A stretch of DNA of 30,940 nt from CAYYJM01 sp964471755. Lineage in GTDB: Bacteria; Planctomycetota; Planctomycetia; Gemmatales; Gemmataceae. The stretch lies in NCBI GenBank assembly GCA_964471755.1, contig CAYYJM010000045.1, positions 1 through 30,940 of the forward strand, given 5' to 3'. Shown in pieces: positions 8,201-14,412 of this stretch; positions within the stretch are counted from its first letter, which is position 1; each line of letters opens with the position of its first letter. The notes under the pieces were generated by a model. It was not told where the DNA came from. It worked only from the letters and a program-made list of their open reading frames with translations, and searched no databases. The position numbers and the translations under genes were made by a program.

Positions 8201-11200
8201 CGGCGTGGCACTCGTGCAGATTCCCGAGCAGAGCATGCCGATCAGCGGCCGTGCGTGCGTGAAGCAGCAGCGGATAGAGGAGGACGGCCCGCCACCAGAC
8301 CGTCTCGCCGGAGGTCCGTTCGAGCAGCGGTCCCAGGGCGGCGAAGGCCACGGCCGGATGGCGCGTGAGCCGCACCTGGTCGTGGATCTCGCGGGCCAGC
8401 TTCAGAGCCTCCGGCGTTCCTGGCCGAAGCTGGGAGGGCGCGGCAGGAACCGCCGTCGAGCCCGAATGGACGGGACTGGCGACCTTCGACGTCGCCGGGA
8501 TCAGACGCTCCCAGAACGAGGCCCACAGAGGCGGCAGCGTTCGCGCTTCCACCACACCGAGGATGGTCACCGCTCGATCGTCGAGGAACTGCACCCGTGC
8601 CAGCGACCCATGCGGACACGGCTTTCCGCCGGCGACCGGAAACGGGCCCTGGCCGAGCGTCACCAGCACACGTTGGCCTCGCGGCTCGATGACCAGACCG
8701 ATATCCGCCGGGCTCGGTCCCGCTCGGCCGACCAGCGCCCGGAGGATGTGCCGTTCCTCCTCGGCCGTGCAGCGCCGGCAGGACTGCGCCGGCGGCGGGC
8801 GATCGCCGCCGGTGCCGGGCTCTGCCGCACTGGCCTGAGCCGATTTGACCTCGAAGGCGACGAATCGGCCGACCAGATCCGACACCTCGGCCGCGTCACC
8901 CTCGAAGGCGTCGCAGTGAAAGTAGACGTCGTCCCCACCCGTCAGCACGGTGCCGGTGCTGGTCAGATCGAGCGGGACGATGAAGCCCGCGTTCACCCCG
9001 AGAACCCGCTTGACCAGGCCGAAGGTGATGGGGATGGCGGTCGGCGGCACGGCGTCGGGACGTTCACTGACCAAAGCCGACGCGGGCGTCACGGCGGAGC
9101 TGACGCCGAGGCGCTGCTCCAGGACGGTCAGCTGCTGATCGATGGTGCGGAGAGCGGTTTCGCTGGCCGCCCCCAGACCGGCCAGCCAGGCCGCGAGCTG
9201 ATTGCGAAGGTTGATCCGGGCGGCGCGGTCGAGGCCGATGAAGCTCGGATGCAGTTGCAGGGTGTCAATGCGCTCCGCGAGCGCCTGGCGTTCCGGGGCC
9301 TGGATCAGCACCTCGCGATACTTCTTCAGCCGCTCCCGGGCGATGCTGAACGCTCCTTCATGGATGCACTGCTCGATGCCGGCCCGCATGAACTCGGCCT
9401 CGACCGTGACCTCGCCGTCCGCCGGGCTGGCGACGCCACGCAGTTCCTCCTGGATCTCGTCCTGCAAACTGGCCCGGATCTCCGCCAGTTCCGCCAGCCG
9501 ACGAATCACCTCCGGGGTCGTCTGTGGAAAGTGGCGCAGGATATTTTCGCCCTGATCGACCCGACCATCGTTCGCCACCGTCAGGGCATGATCGAGCGGA
9601 TTGGGATCGTTCAGATCGTCGGCGATGGTCGTTCGGTAGTCGGCCAGGTTCCGGCCTGAGTCGAGCCAGGTCGTCGCGCTGCGTGGCAGACTCCACTGCA
9701 CGAGCGGTGACAGAGCATCGACATCCCCTGGCAGGGCCAGGGTGGCCGGTGCGGGCCGCTGGTCCGGGCCGAGGTCCACAGTGATCAGGGCGGCCCGGAG
9801 GAGATCAGCCGCGAGTCGGCCGGCGTTGCCGTGGCTGGCCAGGCGGTCGAGTTCAGGGCCGATCCCTTCGCCACTCCGGCGGGCGGCGGTCGGCTTCCTG
9901 TCCCCCTCCAGGCAGGCGCGAATAGCGAGCAGCATGCCGTCGCACTCACGGCCCAGAGCCTCGCCCAGCTTCCCCTCGCGTTCCGTGGCGTTCGCCGCTG
10001 GATTGACGAATTCCCGGGCCTGCTCCTCCAGGTAGCGATCCAGGCGATCGCGTTCCCGCTCGATCGCCACGTGGACTGCGGCGACCTGCGCCGGCGTGTC
10101 GGCTTCATAGGCCCGGGCCAGGAGCGGAGCGGCGATCTCATGGACGAAGCGCCGACAGATGGTTTCCACAGACCGGATGCCGCGAAACGTTCCGGCTCGC
10201 AGCGACTGCCGGGCCGTCTCCAGCAGGGCAGTTCGTGGATCCGCTGACACTCCGCTGGACCGGAGACGGCCGAGGCGTTCATCCAGGGCAGGGAAGTCCT
10301 TGCCGAAGCGGGCCTGGAACGCCTGGACGGCGGCCAGACCGAACTCGCCCGGTGCGCGGCGATCGGCCAGTACTTCCAGCGCGGCCAGCAGAGCGGTCGG
10401 CCCCGGATCGCGACGTTCGGACGGCAGCAGGATCAGCGGCAGCAGTCGGCCGGCCCGATCCGGCACGTCCGGCAGTGTGCAGACCTGCTCGATCTCGACA
10501 TCGCTGGTCCGTCCCGCTGCCTGGAGACTGGCGGCGAGAATCCATCCGCCCAGCGGACCCAGGGCCCACAATTTCTCCTGGACACGTCGTGATTGATCAG
10601 CCCTGTCGCTGGCCAGCAGGCTTGAACCTTCGGAGGAACTGGCGTTCCAGAGATGCAGCCAGGCCGTGGCCGGCAGATCGTCCTCGACCGCGAGAGCGGC
10701 CCGGAGGACATCACGACCGGCCGGGTCGCTCAACTTCGCCGGTGCGGGGAGACGCCAGGCCGGCTCATGCTTCAGCGTCCGGGCCAGCAGTCGGGCCACG
10801 AGTTGCCCCGCTCCCGTTCCGACCAGCGTCCCGATGGACGTCAGACCTTCGCGAAGATGGCCGTCGAGCAGGGCGAGTTGCAGCAGGTCGGCGAGGACCT
10901 GTTCCTCGGCCGGGGCGAGAGCGTTGTCGGGGCGAACAACCGCGCACAGCCGGGCGAGTCGGGTCAGGACGTGGATCGGTCCTTCGGTCTTGGCCCGCGG
11001 CAGGGCGAGCCGGGTTTCGAGGAAGAGGGCCAGTTCGCCGATCGATCCCGTCAGCCAGGGTTCGTTGCCAGTCGGCGAAGGCGGCAGGTCCGCCGGAGCG
11101 AGGCGAGCCAGCGTCTCGGCACTGCGTTCGACCCAGTCCGCGAGTCCGGGCAGCAGTTTCGCCAGGTGGCCGGAGCCCGACCCGTTCGTGGGCGGAAGCG

Positions 11201-11804
11201 ATCCACCGCTGCCATAGCGTGCGAAGAGTTCGCGAAGGCCATCTGCGGGCCAGGCTCCGGCCAGCGGCGCGAGCGTCTTCTCGACCGGCTCCAACTCGGC
11301 CGAACTCAGGAGGAACTGCTCCGCCTGGTTGACCCGTTCCAGTGTGGCGGCGCGAGTGTGCCGGAAGCAGGGATGCTCCAGCGTCTGACGGATGACGGCG
11401 AGGTCCGCTCCCATCTGGACGCGTGCCTTGTGGACCATCTCGGCTCGCTGGAGAGCCGCCTCGAACTGTTGGAACTCACGCGACCAGGCCCGGAAGCGCG
11501 GCACCACGGCTTCGAGCAGGATCTCCTCTTCGGAGTGCCCGCCCACGGCAGCGATGAGGCCGGCCAGTTGCTCGTCGAGTCGGGCCCAGGCGGTCCCGAG
11601 GCCGAGGACGACCGCCGTCGCGCCCAGGCGAGCGGCCAGCGCCGTCCGGCTCTGCTCCACCTGCGCGGCCAGACGCGACAGGATCTTCGCGATCGTCAGA
11701 AGACGAGCGACCGGTTGCCGGCCCAGCCCCTGTTCGCGCAGACGCTCCAGGTCCAGAAGGTTTTGGTCGAGAGCGTCCAGCTCCGGTTGGGAGGTGCTGT
11801 CCAT
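5247..11804 (-). CDS. giant helical-repeat protein with internal cold-shock-like fold and C-terminal Ser/Thr kinase
   Basis: A 2185-residue, apparently soluble protein. Residues 1 to about 900 are Leu/Ala/Glu-rich helices, probably an alpha-solenoid with coiled-coil stretches, with no recognised family. Residues about 925-1000 resemble a cold-shock OB fold (GLVKRV, AGFIVP, DVYFHCDAF), followed by a CRRC pair near 1008 and another small beta-rich segment. Helical TPR-like repeats follow, clearest near 1271-1305, 1440-1487 and 1656-1688. The C-terminus (about 1890-2175) is a Hanks-type kinase with all key motifs: GKGSFGDVY (about 1898), VALKII, HRDIHPNN (about 2029), DFG (about 2051) and GDMFSLG. 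An active Ser/Thr kinase is expected. It is the first gene of the operon with the CSD-PP2C and NERD genes. The ATG at 11804 has only a weak purine-rich site upstream, so a later start is possible. The kinase lies at the C-terminus and no membrane segment is seen, unlike typical PASTA-type receptor kinases. Confidence 0.85.
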   Translation of the reverse strand: MDSTSQPELDALDQNLLDLERLREQGLGRQPVARLLTIAKILSRLAAQVEQSRTALAARLGATAVVLGLGTAWARLDEQLAGLIAAVGGHSEEEILLEAVVPRFRAWSREFQQFEAALQRAEMVHKARVQMGADLAVIRQTLEHPCFRHTRAATLERVNQAEQFLLSSAELEPVEKTLAPLAGAWPADGLRELFARYGSGGSLPPTNGSGSGHLAKLLPGLADWVERSAETLARLAPADLPPSPTGNEPWLTGSIGELALFLETRLALPRAKTEGPIHVLTRLARLCAVVRPDNALAPAEEQVLADLLQLALLDGHLREGLTSIGTLVGTGAGQLVARLLARTLKHEPAWRLPAPAKLSDPAGRDVLRAALAVEDDLPATAWLHLWNASSSEGSSLLASDRADQSRRVQEKLWALGPLGGWILAASLQAAGRTSDVEIEQVCTLPDVPDRAGRLLPLILLPSERRDPGPTALLAALEVLADRRAPGEFGLAAVQAFQARFGKDFPALDERLGRLRSSGVSADPRTALLETARQSLRAGTFRGIRSVETICRRFVHEIAAPLLARAYEADTPAQVAAVHVAIERERDRLDRYLEEQAREFVNPAANATEREGKLGEALGRECDGMLLAIRACLEGDRKPTAARRSGEGIGPELDRLASHGNAGRLAADLLRAALITVDLGPDQRPAPATLALPGDVDALSPLVQWSLPRSATTWLDSGRNLADYRTTIADDLNDPNPLDHALTVANDGRVDQGENILRHFPQTTPEVIRRLAELAEIRASLQDEIQEELRGVASPADGEVTVEAEFMRAGIEQCIHEGAFSIARERLKKYREVLIQAPERQALAERIDTLQLHPSFIGLDRAARINLRNQLAAWLAGLGAASETALRTIDQQLTVLEQRLGVSSAVTPASALVSERPDAVPPTAIPITFGLVKRVLGVNAGFIVPLDLTSTGTVLTGGDDVYFHCDAFEGDAAEVSDLVGRFVAFEVKSAQASAAEPGTGGDRPPPAQSCRRCTAEEERHILRALVGRAGPSPADIGLVIEPRGQRVLVTLGQGPFPVAGGKPCPHGSLARVQFLDDRAVTILGVVEARTLPPLWASFWERLIPATSKVASPVHSGSTAVPAAPSQLRPGTPEALKLAREIHDQVRLTRHPAVAFAALGPLLERTSGETVWWRAVLLYPLLLHARTAADRHALLGNLHECHADWAGVNFDVVAARIYKSLLAFVEDYPDRLELLDVLSFFERVQKDRGDTPHFRAEIILALLQQLLARQEERPERLFLALDHIRKALVLNANQAEAIDLRTRLERETSGLAPREAAIPPTVSSEIPEDPIEAVERIKAFYQREVHGQNTLAAAQKFFERAQPLAAGVVRERLFLEHARCLVQQGSVAEGEQLAVSFLLSDVPPGESRAFLRLLREAWSGLKLSLEQIQGQLERIRQRIGAEEQYYASYLLAQFAFEERQLDLALRFAEESNEASPNAEAQRLIKRVRTLQRPTPAMSAATPTTPGPDATSRRRAEVLAVLKQMGQTGEGRGPIERILDEMAEEEVGPWLVLKAVNGEVFLDGNTPLELTSQDRRDLVNRAQAVAVRPTLHLFQADLVVFWDDHNGAVREDLGGDLDSPLTQVLQSPTTAALDEIANRLEGRPWAAFATFDCLSRQFPDNRDARWRRAQSARQLGRREDYVDSALASAEEKGPASFARVASDLHGLGLHGLSLGLALLAREGGQRLVQLAEQKCKLPPWGWPAALQEAKGHFVQREWTVAANLVIPALLAAPDHWPTCRAFSSIFSRPFEDDAMISGVRERAEIALQLAEAILDHLQKRNPLPELLMVKAELRLHRGRAFRTTTQSEAVDELKELCHAAQKVRAGFQPAIQMEKQLREAEELHLSPGETYHDYRITRHLGKGSFGDVYLAESLEPKPDRPARVALKIIRFDATPEKREHRKKSLLRESNILRQLRHDHVGKVYDFLDERCLVMEYIDGYTLHSKIDAGVRWAWRRVARVGLQVAQALQHAGERLKEIEEEQGSERKASDFAHRDIHPNNIMVRDVANEPHAYVLDFGLARLPGSPQTMSMVRDANRRMWYRDPRYPSGGFQGDMFSLGVILYELASGDTPYPKEEYLDFMDRKTTDAQTEQLLRLVSKLSPGETCPAKFQIILARMVSFRGAKRYPPYPAWSDLIDDFTQLLSGPQS

Positions 11805-12241
11805 GATTGAACGGGCCCTGCTCAGGGACGATGGGTGCAGTGGTCGTCATCATAAGCCTCGGTTCAGTCGCTGTAAAGGAGTGAGCGACAACAACGGGAG
11901 AGATTGCTTTTCGGGAAGAATACCGGCGGAAAAGGAATCATTCCTGGATTCGTCACAAGCCGCGCCGTTCATGCGTATCTCTCCTGACGATGGAGCAGAA
12001 ATCACCCCGATCCGGAGCCAATCTCCCGCTACGGATGGTCGGTCGGCGGAGAAATCGGAGCGTTCGGAACAATCTGCTTGCGGAACCTGGATCGACCGGT
12101 AGGATAGGGCGGCAGTGCGCTGCCCGACCGTTCAGCGCTCGTTGACCCAGACAGACCGTTGATCCCAACTTCGAGCGAACACCCGACCGGCGCTGGCCGG
12201 CGTTACCCAGTGTGATGAACCTTTCCACCGAGGAGCCTGCA
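11805..12241. promoter_or_regulatory. divergent intergenic region between the kinase operon and the PAS gene
   Basis: This 437-base region separates two divergent transcription units and should hold both promoters. It is less GC-rich than its surroundings around 11881-11950. No convincing -35/-10 pair was found on either strand. A frame of about 100 codons beginning near 11803 (+) has codon use unlike real genes here and is not called. The palindrome at 11933-11945 is the only clear structure. Confidence 0.5.
11933..11945. promoter_or_regulatory. candidate operator palindrome
   Basis: AGGAAT-C-ATTCCT, two perfect 6-base arms around a single base, lies in the lower-GC part of the divergent region, 129 bases upstream of the kinase ATG. 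It has the form of a binding site for a dimeric regulator. No regulator gene is adjacent and no second copy was noticed. Confidence 0.25.
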
Positions 12242-13753
12242 ATGAATTCGGTGCGCCTCTCGAATCTCTGGCCCGTTGGCCTGGTCGCCGGTCTGGCCCT
12301 GGCCCTGCTCGTGCTGAGCTGGCTGCTCTCGATCAACGGCTGGCTGATGACCCTGCTCGGCCTGGTGGCCATCGCTGCCTTCGTGCAACTCGTCGAGCAG
12401 GACCGAACGACCAAGACCTCTCACCTGCGGAACCTGGAAGGTCAGCACCGGGAACTCCAGGGCTCGCTGCGCGAGGCGGAGCAACGCTGTGCCACCCTGA
12501 CCGGGCGATGCGAGGACGCCGAGTCCCTCCACGCCGGCGCACGGCAGGCCTTGATCGCTCTCGGGGCCGACGGCCGGATCAAGTCCTGGAACGCCGAGGC
12601 GGGCCGGACGTTCGAGTTCGCCGACGGCATCCAGGGCTACGCACTCGCGGAGACGCTCCACGACCTGGCACCAGCGCTGGAAGCCTGGCTGGCGGAACGC
12701 CCCAGTGAGAACCGCCAGCAGGACGTGACGATCGCCGGTCGGGAATACTCGGTCGGCCTCAGCCCGATGGCCAGCGGCGGCTACGTCGTCGCGCTCGCCG
12801 AGATTCGCGGCAGCGACAAGGTGATCCAGCGACTGGAGGCCGAGACTCGCCAGTTGCGCGACCAGTTGACCCAGGCTCAGACGCGGATCCAGGAACTGGA
12901 GCAGAGCGTCCGCCAGCATCAGGTGCGGGTGGCGGAACGGGAGCAGACCATCCAGGAACGCGATCGCACGACTCAGGAGCGTGACGCGGAGATCGAGCAG
13001 TGGAAGGGCTACGCCGACGGGCTCGAACAGGAGATCTCAGGCCTCAAGGGGGACCTCCGCCAGGCTCAGGCCGACCTCGGCCAGCGTCTCGATCTGAAGC
13101 GGAAGGTTCTCGCCTCGTTGGAAGGGATCGCCGCCGGAGCCGTGATCGTTCGCGGTGATCGGGTCTGCTGGATGAACCAGCACGCACGCGATCTGTTCGG
13201 CTACCCGCTCGATGGCGACACGCCGTTCCCGCCGATCGCGTCGCTGCTCCCGGACCTGACGGCGGAAGTCCGGGGCGATCTGACGAGCCCGGGCGATGAG
13301 GAGCGCCTGGCCCCCGAGCCCCGCCCGCTTCAGGCGCGACGGCGTGAAGGTTTCCGTCTTCGCGTTCTGGTCGAGGCCATGCCGACCGAACTGCTGGACG
13401 CCGTTCCCGAGGAACTCCTCGTCGCGGTGCCGACCGAGGTGATGACCGCAGAGGATACTCAGCCGGAGGAGCCGGATCTGTTGCTGATCCTGCGCGATGG
13501 GACGCCGCAGAAGGTCCGCGATCAGCTCCGCGAGTACGTCTGCCTGCCCTGGTGGAAGGAGACACCTGCGGACCCCGTCCGGCCGACCGAATCGGAGGCG
13601 GTGCAGCGAACACCCAGCGTCTCGGTGCGGGAGCCCATCGTCGTCGAGACGCTGGAGGAGCAGTTCGTTTCGGAGGTTCCGGCCCCCGCGACGGAATCGT
13701 ACCACTTCGACGATTCGCTCCCCGTACCGCCACCGTTCCGGGACGAGGAGTGA
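12242..13753 (+). CDS. membrane-anchored PAS / coiled-coil protein without an output domain
   Basis: A 503-residue protein. The frame is open from 12212, but AGGAG at 12231-12235 is correctly spaced for the ATG at 12242. Residues about 8-52 form two closely spaced TM helices. A PAS-like domain (about 95-190) includes ALIALGADGRIKSWNAEAGR. A long charged coiled coil (about 193-290) contains runs such as ERDRTTQERDAEIEQ. A second PAS-like segment (about 286-350) includes GAVIVRGDRVCWMNQHARDLFGY. The tail is Pro/Glu-rich, with a short repetitive stretch EAMPTELLDAVPEELLVAVP. No histidine-kinase, GGDEF or other output domain follows. This is an unusual sensor or scaffold at the membrane, divergent from the kinase operon. 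It could present itself as a substrate or localisation partner for the kinase, which is inference only. Confidence 0.7.
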   Translation: MNSVRLSNLWPVGLVAGLALALLVLSWLLSINGWLMTLLGLVAIAAFVQLVEQDRTTKTSHLRNLEGQHRELQGSLREAEQRCATLTGRCEDAESLHAGARQALIALGADGRIKSWNAEAGRTFEFADGIQGYALAETLHDLAPALEAWLAERPSENRQQDVTIAGREYSVGLSPMASGGYVVALAEIRGSDKVIQRLEAETRQLRDQLTQAQTRIQELEQSVRQHQVRVAEREQTIQERDRTTQERDAEIEQWKGYADGLEQEISGLKGDLRQAQADLGQRLDLKRKVLASLEGIAAGAVIVRGDRVCWMNQHARDLFGYPLDGDTPFPPIASLLPDLTAEVRGDLTSPGDEERLAPEPRPLQARRREGFRLRVLVEAMPTELLDAVPEELLVAVPTEVMTAEDTQPEEPDLLLILRDGTPQKVRDQLREYVCLPWWKETPADPVRPTESEAVQRTPSVSVREPIVVETLEEQFVSEVPAPATESYHFDDSLPVPPPFRDEE

Positions 13754-13777
13754 GGACCGACGGCAGCCGGTGACGGT

Positions 13778-14374
13778 CTACCGGACCTTCCCCGGCTGCC
13801 CGGCTTTCGGGGTCTGCTTCTCGACGAGTTGCCGGGCGGCCTGGAACGCATCCGCGTCGCTCGGTTTCGTCGCGTTCTTCCTGGCCAGCTCGGTGATCGC
13901 CTCGATCATGTCGCGGAACTCGGCCCGCTGCGCCACGGTCGCCTGGACCTTCGACTCGCCGTGGACACAGCCGGCCGGGCCGCCATTGCGCCAGGAGCGC
14001 ATCCCCTGAAGCAGGCTGATCGACGTGTCGAGCTTGTAGATGTCCTCCGAACCGGCCGGCATCTCGCGCGGCAGATTCCAGATACCGAGTTTCTTCGCGG
14101 TGGCGAACAGGTCGGCGTACTGCCTCTCGGTAAGGCTGCCGCGCCGATACGTCGCCGGAGCATTCCGGGCCGGCTGATCCAGGACGTGGACCTCAAAGCC
14201 GGTGTTGGTTTTGAGGGCGATGATTTGCAGGCTGACATGGGCCGGGACGAAACCGCCGACGATGCCCCGAGTGAGCATGACGTGCGACGCCGCCTCCTCC
14301 GCGGCCGGAGCGACCGGGCGGATCGTCGCCAGAATCAGGACTGCGACACATCCGACGAGCAAGAATCGATACAT
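13778..14374 (-). CDS. small secreted protein of unknown function
   Basis: A 198-residue protein. The frame is open further upstream to 14641, but an AGGAGG site just upstream fixes the ATG at 14374, which is followed by a signal peptide (MYRFLLVGCVAVLILATIRP) with likely cleavage near PVAPAAEEA. The mature part is a single globular domain with a strand-rich start (GFEVHVLDQPARN), the segment LTERQYADLFATAKKLGIW and a helical C-terminus. The family is not recognised. It is the third gene of the sialidase operon, 38 bases after the FGE/BNR gene. Its stop is 24 bases from the stop of the convergent PAS gene. Confidence 0.7.
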   Translation of the reverse strand: MYRFLLVGCVAVLILATIRPVAPAAEEAASHVMLTRGIVGGFVPAHVSLQIIALKTNTGFEVHVLDQPARNAPATYRRGSLTERQYADLFATAKKLGIWNLPREMPAGSEDIYKLDTSISLLQGMRSWRNGGPAGCVHGESKVQATVAQRAEFRDMIEAITELARKNATKPSDADAFQAARQLVEKQTPKAGQPGKVR

Positions 14375-14412
14375 GACAGACCTCCTGAGAAGGGTGTTCC
14401 GGATGTCCGAGA

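Noticed and set aside
7680..9659. A 659-codon open frame on the plus strand opposite the giant kinase
   Set aside because: Antisense shadow with low-complexity composition. The minus-strand frame carries clear TPR-like, OB-fold and kinase sequence across the same interval.
2611..11804. Assignment of the kinase/phosphatase/NERD operon to a known BREX type 2 (Pgl) system
   Set aside because: No PglX methylase, PglZ phosphatase or BrxC/PglY ATPase is present in the window, and the NERD-kinase protein is far shorter than PglW.
11803..12102. A 99-residue frame in the divergent spacer starting next to the kinase ATG
   Set aside because: Codon use is unlike other genes here, there is no ribosome site and no recognisable sequence.
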